Assembly: GCF_030645335.1 (NCBI RefSeq)
Contig: NZ_JAUSNH010000192.1
Location: 1 to 43,828, forward strand
Reading direction: 5' to 3'
Length of the DNA stretch: 43,828 nucleotides
Origin: Lacisediminimonas sp.
GTDB taxonomy: Bacteria; Pseudomonadota; Gammaproteobacteria; Burkholderiales; Burkholderiaceae_D
Positions 29,459-37,764 of the stretch are shown here, piece after piece; positions within the stretch are counted from its first letter, which is position 1; every line of letters starts with the position of its first letter. A program made the translations under genes and the position numbers. The notes under the pieces were generated by a model. It saw only the letters and a list, made by a program, of their open reading frames with translations, had not been told where the DNA came from and searched no databases.

Positions 29459-29797
29459 ATGACGGCATTACCCAACTGCCCTAAGTGCAACTCGGCCTAC
29501 GCCTACGAAGACAAGGGCATGCTGATCTGCCCCGAATGCGCGCATGAATGGTTTGCCGTGGCGGCCCAGGCGACGGAAGAAAAACGGGTCGTGAAAGACG
29601 CCAACGGCAACGTGCTGCAGGACGGCGACACCGTGTCGGTGACCAAGGACTTGAAAGTGAAGGGCTCGTCGCTGGTGGTCAAGGTGGGAACCAAGGTCAA
29701 GAACATCCGCCTGGTCGAAGGCGACCATGACATCGACTGCAAGATCGACGGCGTCGGACAGATGGCGCTGAAGTCCGCGTTCGTGAAGAAGGTCTAG
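29459..29797 (+). CDS. yjdM: PhnA/YjdM zinc-ribbon protein
   Basis: A 112-residue protein typical of the PhnA (YjdM) family. An N-terminal zinc ribbon with two CxxC pairs ([10 protein letters not shown] and CPECAHEW) is joined to a small SH3-like beta domain ([20 protein letters not shown], then [14 protein letters not shown]). Despite its old name the protein is not a phosphonoacetate hydrolase and its role is unsettled. AGGAA precedes the ATG by about 7 nt. It is a lone gene without phosphonate pathway genes nearby. Confidence 0.93.
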   Translation: MTALPNCPKCNSAYAYEDKGMLICPECAHEWFAVAAQATEEKRVVKDANGNVLQDGDTVSVTKDLKVKGSSLVVKVGTKVKNIRLVEGDHDIDCKIDGVGQMALKSAFVKKV

Positions 29798-29864
29798 CAG
29801 TATCCGGCCAGGGCGGCAGGGGCAGGCGCAAGCGCGACCTTCCCCGGTATCCGATGCGTTGCCG

Positions 29865-30581
29865 TCAGAACTCTTCGAAACGGGTCAGGTAGCGCCACTG
29901 CCCGGGTGCAACACCGGCAATCGGCAGGCGCCCCATGCGCAGGCGCTTGATCGAGACAATCGACAGGCCGACTTTCTCGCAAAGATGGGCGATGGCGCGC
30001 GCCGACGATGCAGACTTCATCGCAAAGCGCAATGTCGTTTCGCTCTGCCAGCTAGCCCTGATCTTTGGTATCTGCTTGCCGTTGAAAGTGATGCTGCGGT
30101 TGAGCAAGGCCAGGCCATCGGGGATGATTTCATTGGCAACCTCGACCACGTACTCCTGCTCGACGCGCATCAGGTCATCGGTCAGTTTGCGCTTGACGTA
30201 GAAGTCCTGACTCAACACCATCAGGCCGCTGGCAGCGGCTTCCAGCGGATCGAGCAGTTCCAGCCCGTTCTTGTGGCGGCGCAGGAAGCGAATGCCGGAA
30301 TGGTCTTCCGGCGACTGATTGTCCGGCACGAACAATTCCACCGCATCGGCGGCTGGCATGCCTGCGGGCTTGTGGAACAGGATCGTGATCGGCTCGACCG
30401 GCGCCAGCTTCGCATTGGGCAGCAGCGAAATGCGCGCATCAGGCGCCACCCGAGCGCCGGGTTCATCAACGACAACGCCATCGACTTCAACGTTGCCACT
30501 CTCGATATATTGCACGGCCTGCGTGCGCGAACATTCAAATACTTCAGCCACGCGTTTGGCCAGACGGATTGTTTCGGACAT
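29865..30581 (-). CDS. S4-domain RluF/RsuA-like protein with degenerate active site
   Basis: A 238-residue protein. The S4 RNA-binding domain is at about 1-60 (LAKRVAEVFECSRTQAVQYI). A pseudouridine-synthase-like domain follows with HKPAGM, EQEYVVEV, and the C-terminal VGLSIVSIKRLRMG and GQWRYLT, all typical of RsuA/RluB/RluF enzymes. The catalytic motif, normally GRLDxxTxGL, reads LDPLEAAASGL here, so in the natural alignment the essential Asp is Glu and the Arg and Thr are also lost. An alternative alignment uses the Asp three residues earlier. It may therefore bind rRNA without making pseudouridine. The start has AAGG 6-7 nt upstream. Confidence 0.8.
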   Translation of the reverse strand: MSETIRLAKRVAEVFECSRTQAVQYIESGNVEVDGVVVDEPGARVAPDARISLLPNAKLAPVEPITILFHKPAGMPAADAVELFVPDNQSPEDHSGIRFLRRHKNGLELLDPLEAAASGLMVLSQDFYVKRKLTDDLMRVEQEYVVEVANEIIPDGLALLNRSITFNGKQIPKIRASWQSETTLRFAMKSASSARAIAHLCEKVGLSIVSIKRLRMGRLPIAGVAPGQWRYLTRFEEF

Positions 30582-30738
30582 GACTGCCTTGGATACCTAG
30601 GGCCGCACAGTCTACCCTGTCGCCGTCCCGGCGCTACGGTATCGGCGAAATCCGGCGCCTTTGGCGGCCATCGGCAGACCCGCACCAGCATCAGCATCAG
30701 CCGCCATGAATGCGCGCATCAGGCGCAGTCCCGGGCGA

Positions 30739-30915
30739 TCAGCACAAATCCTCGTCCGACGTACTTTTCTGTGCCTTCTCTTTCGCCTTGGCATTATCGC
30801 CGTCGGTCACGATCGGGGCCTCGCCCGGCACGGTTTCATGCACGATCAGGGGCCGCTTTGCACGATCCTCCAATTCGCGCCGTTTCATTTCCTCGGCATC
30901 CGCTTGCTGGCTCAT
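30739..30915 (-). CDS. Small charged hypothetical protein
   Basis: A 58-residue, very hydrophilic protein (MSQQADAEEMKRRELEDRA, then a KAKEKAQKSTSDEDLC tail), preceded by an AAGGGG site about 6 nt before the ATG at 30915. It has no membrane segment and is probably largely disordered with one N-terminal helix. The frame is open further upstream, but the extension lacks a ribosome site and overlaps a probable promoter region of the divergent DUF4197 gene. I recognise no family. Confidence 0.55.
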   Translation of the reverse strand: MSQQADAEEMKRRELEDRAKRPLIVHETVPGEAPIVTDGDNAKAKEKAQKSTSDEDLC

Positions 30916-31183
30916 CTTCGTCCCCTTGAGAGTGGTTTGGTGCTCGCATGCCAAAGTGCGAACTATGGCAATAGGACAATTTATCGCCCGGGATAGTTCA
31001 TCCGACACTGACCAGGAACGTGCAGAGCGGGCAAGGGGGTGCGGCATCGGATATTGCTGGCCCCATGCCTGGAAGGACAGCGGTGTTGCTGGCGCCAAAC
31101 GCCTGTCGTCGCGTAGACTGCCCATGATCGATTACCAGCATCGACATTTCACCTGTCAAACTACCGAATTTCCGGAGCCACCC

Positions 31184-31870
31184 ATGTCCATCTTCGCCCC
31201 TGCCAGAACCGTCCTCATTGCAATGTGCCTGGTCACATCGGGCGCCATGGCGTTCACGCTGGCCGACATTTCCAATGCCGATGCCGCCAGCGGACTCAAG
31301 GCTGCGCTGGAAAAGGGTTCGGTCGCCGCCGTCGGAAAACTCGGCATTGCCAACGGTTTCCTGAATAACGAGCAAGTCAGGATCAAGTTGCCGCCGATAC
31401 TGGAGCAAGCGCGCCCGCTGTTGCAAATGACCGGACGAGGGCAACAGCTCGATGAACTCGTGGTCGCCATGAACCATGCCGCTGAAGCTGCAGTGCCGAT
31501 GGCAAAGCCCCTGCTCCTGAACGCCGTGAAGTCGATGTCGGTGACCGATGCCAAGCAGATACTGACTGGCGGCGACACCTCGGTCACGAATTTCTTTCGC
31601 AACAAGACATCGGCCGAGCTTGCCATGAAATTCCTGCCGATCGTCAAAGGCGTCACCGACCGTTCCGATCTCTCGGGAAAATACAATAGCGTCATGGGGC
31701 AGGTCTCCAGGCTTGGCCTGTCGCAACAATTGTCGGTGGAAGAGTATGTGACGCAGCGCGCACTGGATGGGCTGTTCAAAGTCATCGGTGACGAAGAAAA
31801 GGCAATCCGCAGCGATCCGCTTGGCAGCGGCAGCAAAATCATCGGCAAGGTTTTCAGCGCGGTTCGCTGA
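31184..31870 (+). CDS. DUF4197 family exported protein
   Basis: A 228-residue protein with a signal peptide (FAPARTVLIAMCLVTSGAMA) and a GGAG ribosome site 6 nt before the ATG. The mature part is mostly helical and shows the DUF4197 pattern: GLKAALEKGSVAAVGKLG, VRIKLPPILEQARPLLQ, GGDTSVTNFFRNKT and the C-terminal RALDGLFKVIGDEEKAIR. DUF4197 proteins are conserved periplasmic proteins of unknown function in proteobacteria. The gene is monocistronic and converges with the hybrid kinase. The 268-bp gap upstream (30916-31183) holds no gene I can support. Confidence 0.88.
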   Translation: MSIFAPARTVLIAMCLVTSGAMAFTLADISNADAASGLKAALEKGSVAAVGKLGIANGFLNNEQVRIKLPPILEQARPLLQMTGRGQQLDELVVAMNHAAEAAVPMAKPLLLNAVKSMSVTDAKQILTGGDTSVTNFFRNKTSAELAMKFLPIVKGVTDRSDLSGKYNSVMGQVSRLGLSQQLSVEEYVTQRALDGLFKVIGDEEKAIRSDPLGSGSKIIGKVFSAVR

Positions 31871-31921
31871 CCCCCTTGCGCCAGGCGCATCGGCAGCAAA
31901 GGCTTGCCTGTGGCGTTTGGC

Positions 31922-34396
31922 TTAGCTTGCCGGCGTTGTTGGGGCGGCCTGGCTTTCGTGCGCTGTGCGTGCCCGCTCTGCTTGCGCCAATATCGCAGTC
32001 AACCGTTTCGTATCGAGGGGCTTGACCAGGTGCTCGTCAAAGCCGGCATCCAGCGCCCGCGCGCGGTCGCTCTGCTGCCCGTAACCGGTCACTGCAATCA
32101 TCAGCGCGTTGGCTGTTGCCGGATCGGCGCGCAGTAGCCGCACCAATTGATTGCCATCCATTTCAGGCAGGCCGATATCCACCAGGTAAACGTCGAACCT
32201 GGTGGCTTGCGCGCGCTTTAGCGCGGCCAGGGAGCCATGTTCAACCTGCACCTCGTGGCCAAGCGCTTCGAGCAGCATTTCCAGCATCGCTGCGGCATCG
32301 ACATTGTCATCCACCACCAGCACCCGCAAAGCTCGTGTGGCGGGGTACGCCACTCCATCGGCGCCAACCCTGCTCAGGCTGCGCACCCGCTCGGCCAGGC
32401 GCGGCAGGCGCACGATGAAGCGACTGCCGCAGCCAATGCCCTCACTGTGGCAAGTCACCGTCCCGCCGTGCAGTTCCACCAGGCTTTTTACCAGCGCCAG
32501 CCCCAGCCCCAGCCCACCCAGAGACCGATCCGATGTGCGCTCCGCTTGCGCAAACAAGTCAAACACCTGCAAGGCAAAAGTGGGCGCCATGCCGATACCG
32601 TCGTCACTGACCTCCAGGATGACCTGCGCGCCACGCTCCTCGGTCCTGACCAGGATGTTGCCGCCTTCTGGTGTGTATTTGGCAGCGTTATTGAGCAGGT
32701 TGGCAACGATCTGCACCAGCCGCATTTCGTCGCCCGTCACCATCGGGTTGCCGGGCGCCAGTTGCAGCCTCAGGTGGTGATGCCGGGCCTGGATCAGTGG
32801 CGTGGCCTGCTCGATGGCGTCGGCCACGATATCGCCCAGCTCCACCGGAATGCGCTTGAGCTTGATCAGGCCTCGGGTGACGCGCGAAACATCCAGCAGG
32901 TCATCCACCAGCGCCGTCATGTGGCCGACCTGGCGCGTGATGATTGCGCTGGTTTCCCGCACTGCTGATTCATCGAACTTCATGGACTGCAACAATTCGG
33001 CGGCGGCACTGATCGGCGCCAGCGGGTTGCGCAGCTCATGCGCCAGCATGGCCAGGAACTCATCCTTGCGGCGGTCTGCGACGCGCAGTTTTTCCTCGGC
33101 GCGCTTGCGCGCCGTAATGTCGCGCTGGAATACAGCCAGGCCACCATTCATCGCCGGATTGGCCCGGAGCTCGATCCAGGACCCGCTCATGTCCGGATAC
33201 ACCCGATAGAATTCCAGCGTTTCAGGCAGGCCGTTCTGCCTGACCCGCCGGTACAAGTCCTCGACTGCGGTGCCGCGCGCTTCCGGCCAGATATCCCACA
33301 GCTTGCGGCCAATCACCTGCGCTGCCGTCAGCCGCATCATGTGCAGCCCCACTACGTTCATCTGCCGCATGATCCAGTCCGCATCGATCAGCGCAAAGCC
33401 CTCCACCATGCTGTCGAAAATATACTGGCTCTGGTCCCGTTCTGCGCGCAGATCGGCCTGCGCACGGGCGCTTTCGAGCGAAGCCCAGGTCCGCTCGGCT
33501 ACAAAATACGCCACGCCGATGTCGTTGGCGCTCCACTGACGCGGCGCGGCATGTTGCAGGCTCAGGATCGCCACCAGCCGCCCCGATTTGACCAGCGGTA
33601 TCGCCATATTGGCCCGGATGTGCAGGCTGGCATAGGCATCTGCATGCTGCGCGGTGCGCGGATCTTGCCGGATATCATTCACCACCATCGGCTCACGCAT
33701 GCGCAGCGCAGCAACCACCTCGGGGCCGAACTCATCGAGCTGCCTGACGACTCCTGCAATGTCCGGAAAGCCATCGCCGCTCCAGTCGTTGCGGATCAGG
33801 AATGTGCCCTTTGCATCATCGACCTCGCCATACGAGACCCGCGTGATCCCCATGTGCTGCGCGATCATTTCGCTGGCTGCTGCAAGGATATCTTCGGCCG
33901 ACGCCAGGAAGCGCAGGCGGTCGGCAAGCGCCAGCTGGAATGCCTGGCGCTCGGTACTCAGGCGCAATTTCTCTTCATTGCGCAAGGCCTGCGTCACATC
34001 CGCCGTGCGATGCGAAATGCAGTTGATCTGGCCATTTGCATCGAAGATCGGCGTATTGATTACCTGGCAATAGCAAACCTGAAGCCGTTCGGTAACTGCT
34101 GTCGTGGCAAACCGGTTTGAATCGCACTGCAGCGTCAGCGTATCCGGCTTGCCGGTGGCGATCACCCGTGCCAGCGAGGCAGCCAGGTCGACCGTGGCGG
34201 CCTGGAACCCTGGCTCCAGGCCACCGGGAAATACCGCCAGCAGGCTCACGCCAAGCAAATCCTCCCGCTTGCAGCCGGCGCTGCGCAGGAATGCATCATT
34301 GACAGCAAGGATAATCGCGTCCGCCGTGGGCGACACCAGGCATTCACTTCCGGTAGCACTATCGAATACGGATTGATAGACAGAAAGAGGAAGCAT
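31922..34396 (-). CDS. Hybrid sensor histidine kinase (PAS-GAF-PAS-HisKA-HATPase-REC)
   Basis: About 824 residues from the ATG at 34396 (the frame is open to 34477). There are no membrane helices, so it is a cytoplasmic sensor. Order: PAS at about 15-130, GAF at about 155-320 (MGITRVSYGEVDDAKGTFLI), a second PAS at about 330-445 with a PAC-like region, HisKA with AMLAHELRNPLAP, HATPase with NLLNNAAKYTPEGG, DDGIGM and GGLGLGLALV, and a C-terminal receiver with phospho-acceptor Asp in YLVDIGLPEMDG and Lys in HLVKPLD. Phosphate should pass from His to the internal receiver and then to an unlinked HPt or regulator. No partner is adjacent. No clear ribosome site marks the start. Confidence 0.92.
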   Translation of the reverse strand: MLPLSVYQSVFDSATGSECLVSPTADAIILAVNDAFLRSAGCKREDLLGVSLLAVFPGGLEPGFQAATVDLAASLARVIATGKPDTLTLQCDSNRFATTAVTERLQVCYCQVINTPIFDANGQINCISHRTADVTQALRNEEKLRLSTERQAFQLALADRLRFLASAEDILAAASEMIAQHMGITRVSYGEVDDAKGTFLIRNDWSGDGFPDIAGVVRQLDEFGPEVVAALRMREPMVVNDIRQDPRTAQHADAYASLHIRANMAIPLVKSGRLVAILSLQHAAPRQWSANDIGVAYFVAERTWASLESARAQADLRAERDQSQYIFDSMVEGFALIDADWIMRQMNVVGLHMMRLTAAQVIGRKLWDIWPEARGTAVEDLYRRVRQNGLPETLEFYRVYPDMSGSWIELRANPAMNGGLAVFQRDITARKRAEEKLRVADRRKDEFLAMLAHELRNPLAPISAAAELLQSMKFDESAVRETSAIITRQVGHMTALVDDLLDVSRVTRGLIKLKRIPVELGDIVADAIEQATPLIQARHHHLRLQLAPGNPMVTGDEMRLVQIVANLLNNAAKYTPEGGNILVRTEERGAQVILEVSDDGIGMAPTFALQVFDLFAQAERTSDRSLGGLGLGLALVKSLVELHGGTVTCHSEGIGCGSRFIVRLPRLAERVRSLSRVGADGVAYPATRALRVLVVDDNVDAAAMLEMLLEALGHEVQVEHGSLAALKRAQATRFDVYLVDIGLPEMDGNQLVRLLRADPATANALMIAVTGYGQQSDRARALDAGFDEHLVKPLDTKRLTAILAQAERARTAHESQAAPTTPAS

Positions 34397-34624
34397 GGAG
34401 TGATGGCGAAGACCGTTAAGGAATGAAGCGTGAACACCTTGCGAAATCCACCATTGTCGGCGGCGAGCCGACAACAATACCCAACACTGGCCCGATGAGC
34501 AAGCGCCTCAGCGTTAGGTAGCTGCCCACTGGCAATGCCGAACAGGGAGAACCACCCTGCCGCAGAAAGCTGGCAGCGCGGCAGGCATGGGATTGCCGCA
34601 CCCCTTTCAAACACGGAGCAAGGC

Positions 34625-35728
34625 TCAGCGCGGCCGGGACACGGCCTCATCCAGGAAGCGCAGCAAGGCCACGACCACCGTCAGCACCACCGGCCCGATG
34701 ATCAGGCCGATCATGCCGAACGCGGAGATGCCGCCAATGACGCCGACGAACACGGCCAGCGTCGACACCGGCGCCTGTGAAGAAACCAGCAGCGGGCGCA
34801 ATACGTTGTCGATCACCGACACGCCCGAGCCCCAGACCAGCATGAAAATTGCCCAGCCCCAATCCGAGGTAAGGGCCAGGTAGATGACTGCCGGTATCCA
34901 CACCAGCGCCGCCCCGCCCACCGGCAACAGTGCGCAAACCGCTGTCACCACGCCATACAGGACCGCTGAGGGCAAGCCGGCAATCGCGAAACCGATCGCC
35001 ACCAGCGCACCCTGCGACAACGCAGTCAGTACCACGCCAAAAATCACGGCACGCGTGGTATCGCCAATGAGCTTGAGCAATTCGGTCTTGCGCCTCGATT
35101 CCATCGGTACCAGCCGCACCGCCCGGTCAAGCATCTGGCGTCCATCGCGCAGCAAGAAAAACAGCAGGAACAACATCATGAAAAAGTGGATCACCGTACC
35201 GACCGCGCCAAGCACGAAATCGCCACCCTTGCCCGCCAGGGACTGCAACACCATCTGCGCGCCCTTGACCAGCCAGCCTTCGATCTGCTCCGTGGTGGCG
35301 GCGATATGATCGCGCAGGAAGCGCGACAGGCTGCCCAGCAGCGGCAGCGACTCCAGGCGCTGCAGCAGGCTGATGTTCAGGTTTGGCGGAAGCTGTTGCA
35401 GGCGGGTGGCGACATCCGCCGCCTGCTTGGCGAATACCGCACCGAGCCCGAGCACCGGACCGGCCAACAAAAGCGGCATCAGGAAGGTGATGATCCCGGC
35501 CGAAGCATTGGCGCGCCCCTTGAGCTCGCGCGTGAGCCAGCGATGGGTGGGCGTGAGCAGGAAAGCCAGGCTGATGCCCCAGGCCAGCGCATCCCAGAAC
35601 GGCGACAGGATGCCGTACAGCGCGAGCGCGCACAGGACAGCGACGGCAACAGCAAAGACCTTGGTATAAAAGTTCAGGGGAAGACTCCTTGAAAAGCCGT
35701 GGGCCAATGCCGCTGATGATGGGCGCAT
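34625..35728 (-). CDS. AI-2E transporter (PerM/YhhT) family permease
   Basis: About 360 residues with seven or eight membrane segments and the PF01594 pattern: an N-terminal pair of helices (FAVAVAVLCALALYGIL, ALAWGISLAFLLTP), an amphipathic central region, FFMMLFLLFFLLRDG, and the C-terminal helices ending FGMIGLIIGPVVLTVVVALL. Members include TqsA, implicated in AI-2 export, and Na+/H+ antiporters, so the substrate cannot be named. The start is uncertain. ATG at 35728 has only a weak site, while AAGGAG at about 35685-35690 sits 7 nt before an in-frame CTG at 35677, which gives the more family-like N-terminus. Confidence 0.88.
   Translation of the reverse strand: MRPSSAALAHGFSRSLPLNFYTKVFAVAVAVLCALALYGILSPFWDALAWGISLAFLLTPTHRWLTRELKGRANASAGIITFLMPLLLAGPVLGLGAVFAKQAADVATRLQQLPPNLNISLLQRLESLPLLGSLSRFLRDHIAATTEQIEGWLVKGAQMVLQSLAGKGGDFVLGAVGTVIHFFMMLFLLFFLLRDGRQMLDRAVRLVPMESRRKTELLKLIGDTTRAVIFGVVLTALSQGALVAIGFAIAGLPSAVLYGVVTAVCALLPVGGAALVWIPAVIYLALTSDWGWAIFMLVWGSGVSVIDNVLRPLLVSSQAPVSTLAVFVGVIGGISAFGMIGLIIGPVVLTVVVALLRFLDEAVSRPR
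35675..35690 (-). promoter_or_regulatory. Strong ribosome site in front of an in-frame CTG
   Basis: On the minus strand AAGGAG is followed after 7 nt (TCTTCCC) by CTG-AAC-TTT-TAT, in frame with the AI-2E family permease. No ATG, GTG or TTG lies at a matching distance. Initiation at CTG is rare but documented in bacteria. This would shorten the protein by 17 residues relative to the ATG at 35728. Confidence 0.4.
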
Positions 35729-36063
35729 TATTCCACAGGACTGCCCAGGCAAGCCTGCACTAATTCAATCAAGCGCGATATGCAGTTGCTGATCTTCGTC
35801 CGCTCATTGCCGCTTTTCGACCACTTGGTACGCATGCGGAACGGCAAAAAAATTCATCCCAACAATCGTTTATTTAGCAAACCAGGGGGCGGATTATTCC
35901 ACGCTGATTATCCGTCACCTCCGCGACTATCGGCGACGCGGGCTACCGGGCTTGCGACGCCGTGTTCATCCGGGCATAGCCGTTGACCATGAGGATCCGG
36001 GTGGCGGCATGTGGCGGCATAGCAGGCAATACCGGTTCTGCGCATTTTTCAGGAGACATGCTT
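35729..36063. other. Gap upstream of the HlyC-like gene
   Basis: A 335-bp spacer between divergent genes (AI-2E permease and HlyC-like protein). A 10-bp tandem duplication, GTGGCGGCAT twice, lies at 36001-36020 just before the HlyC-like gene. The AT-richer segment 35840-35900 is the best place for promoters, but no hexamer pair stands out. No gene is supported. Confidence 0.4.
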
Positions 36064-36639
36064 ATGCATAACTACAAGACCACGGAAGCATGCGACAGGG
36101 AAAGGCGTCCCAAGCTGGACCTGGTCGCGCCTGGCATGACAGAGCGCAACTGGAACCAGGCCGAAGTGCTTGGCGCCACGATCTGGCTATGGATGCATTC
36201 GCCGGTGCACCGGAACCTGCCGGTGCATACCCTGCCCTCCCTGCTGTTGCCGGCCATAGAGCGACGGCAGTTCGTGCTGGGATCCCAGGCCGGGAAGCCG
36301 CTGTTCTATATGTCCTGGGCCAAGTTCGACCTTCAGGCCGAAGCCCGCTATTTGCAGCGGCATTCGGCACTGATGCCAGCTGCCGATTGGGATAGCGGGA
36401 ACCGCCTGTGGATCGTCGACTGGGTAGCGCCTTTCGGCCATACCCAGACGCTGGCGCGCATCGTCCGCCGGCGGCTGTTCCGGCAATGGATGGGGCGCAT
36501 GTTCTATCACCGGGAAGATCAGCGCGGAGTCAAGATCATGCGCTTTCGTGGCAGTGCCGTGTTACCCGACGACGCGCAGATCTGGTTTGAAGCCAATCCG
36601 CTGGCGCATCCGGGCGACACTCGTCCGGTGGCGCTGTGA
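36064..36639 (+). CDS. HlyC-type toxin-activating lysine acyltransferase, orphan
   Basis: A 191-residue protein. AGGAG at 36051-36055 lies 8 nt before the ATG at 36064. It aligns well from memory with E. coli HlyC: VLGATIWLWMHSPVHRN has the catalytic-type His49, YMSWAKFDLQAEARYL follows, and WIVDWVAPFGH has Asp119 matching the second catalytic residue. HlyC and ApxC move a fatty acyl group from acyl-ACP to lysines of an RTX toxin, turning protoxin into active toxin. No RTX protein, HlyB/D or TolC gene is present here, so its target is unlinked or not an RTX toxin. The N-terminal 30 residues are an extension relative to HlyC. Confidence 0.88.
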   Translation: MHNYKTTEACDRERRPKLDLVAPGMTERNWNQAEVLGATIWLWMHSPVHRNLPVHTLPSLLLPAIERRQFVLGSQAGKPLFYMSWAKFDLQAEARYLQRHSALMPAADWDSGNRLWIVDWVAPFGHTQTLARIVRRRLFRQWMGRMFYHREDQRGVKIMRFRGSAVLPDDAQIWFEANPLAHPGDTRPVAL

Positions 36640-36717
36640 AAATGAACCAGCGCTGTGATCGTAACCCGGCCAGGTCGACAAATTTGACTCTGCAACACAT
36701 CATCGACGAGGTGTGAA

Positions 36718-37008
36718 ATGACGAATATCAGGTTAATGGCCGACTATCTATGCCACCCGCTTTGGTATCTGTCGCCTGACGGATATGAAGCGATCGATCC
36801 GGGCGAGCTGCCCATATCAATGGCGCTTCAATTGCGACTTGAAAAATGGGCATGCGCTTATGACAGGACGCTCGACATGAATGATCCCGCCAACTCGGGC
36901 TTCCGTAACGCGAATGCCGAAGCCGAGTTCCAACTGGAAGGATATCAACTGGTAGAGAGGCTGAGAAACGAACTGGGGCCCGGATACGTAGTGTCGGCGC
37001 AGGTTTGA
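36718..37008 (+). CDS. Small hypothetical protein after the HlyC-like gene
   Basis: A 96-residue soluble acidic protein (MTNIRLMADYLCHPLWYLSP, DPGELPISMALQLRLEKWA, EFQLEGYQLVERLRNEL). A GAGGTG site precedes the ATG by 4-5 nt. The sequence looks like a compact helical domain with an immunity-protein-like size, but I recognise no family. It follows the HlyC-like gene by 78 bp in the same direction and could be co-transcribed with it. Confidence 0.7.
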   Translation: MTNIRLMADYLCHPLWYLSPDGYEAIDPGELPISMALQLRLEKWACAYDRTLDMNDPANSGFRNANAEAEFQLEGYQLVERLRNELGPGYVVSAQV

Positions 37009-37095
37009 GCCCAGCGGCCGGGCGTGGGCGCATTGCCGGGGTGCGCGCTGCGTTCCTGCGCTGCGCTGGTCCGGCGCCGGCCAGGGATGTCGTCC

Positions 37096-37605
37096 TCAGT
37101 CATCGTACGGCGCCGGCACGCCGTAGGGTCTTTCGCTCTTGCCTTGCAGGCTGTAATTTCCCCCGGTGTGCCGGAACCCAAGCCGCGTCAGGAAGCGATC
37201 GGTTCGCTGGATCTGGGCGCCATTGTGGATATTCACGCAAATCTCGAATGCAGAGCATTTTTCCGCCCATTTCCGGAATGACCAGAGCAGCTTGAAACCC
37301 GCGCCCCTCATCCGCTTGTCCTTGAATACGTAGTAGACCAGCACGCCAGCGACGGACTGGTCGGAAAACAGGGGCTTGCTGATCATGCCAATGAGCAAGC
37401 CGGCGACTTCGCCCGCATCGTCTTCCGCGATGAGTACGCAATGGGTACCCTTTTCATTCTGTCCGAAGTCGATGATGTTGCGCAGGCTTTCAGTCACCCG
37501 TATCAAGCTGTAGTCGTAAGCGGCGAACCGGGTCTCCGCATGGATGCGGCGGCCCAGGTCGGCAATCGCTCGCACGTCGCCGGTGGTTGCATAGCGCACT
37601 TTCAT
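37096..37605 (-). CDS. GNAT-family N-acetyltransferase
   Basis: A 169-residue protein starting at the ATG at 37605, because AGGAG lies just upstream inside a less likely earlier start (37617). The fold elements are VRYATTGDVRAIADLGRRIH (beta1-alpha1), LIAEDDAGEVAGLLIGMIS (beta2-3), the acetyl-CoA loop region VFKDKRMRGAGFKLLWS with RxxGxG-like RMRGAG, and FLTRLGFRHTGGNYS at the C-terminus. It should transfer an acetyl group from acetyl-CoA to an amine. The substrate is unknown. The layout resembles GNATs seen in phages and plasmids as well as chromosomes, but nothing else mobile is nearby. Confidence 0.85.
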   Translation of the reverse strand: MKVRYATTGDVRAIADLGRRIHAETRFAAYDYSLIRVTESLRNIIDFGQNEKGTHCVLIAEDDAGEVAGLLIGMISKPLFSDQSVAGVLVYYVFKDKRMRGAGFKLLWSFRKWAEKCSAFEICVNIHNGAQIQRTDRFLTRLGFRHTGGNYSLQGKSERPYGVPAPYDD

Positions 37606-37764
37606 CTTTCTCCTCAATGATCAGCTTATGCATGGACAGTGGCGGGGAGAAAAATAAATTGGCCGATGCCGTGGAACAAGGAATGTTGAGGAGCGATGCC
37701 GTCCCGCGTGTCGCGCGTTCGATTGGCAGATGGGTATTTCGATTGGTGGTCAATGCAGCGCGCA

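Noticed and set aside
37096-37605. GNAT as an antitoxin or toxin of a TA pair
   Set aside because: No DUF1778-like partner or overlapping small gene is adjacent, and the size and motifs fit an ordinary acetyltransferase.
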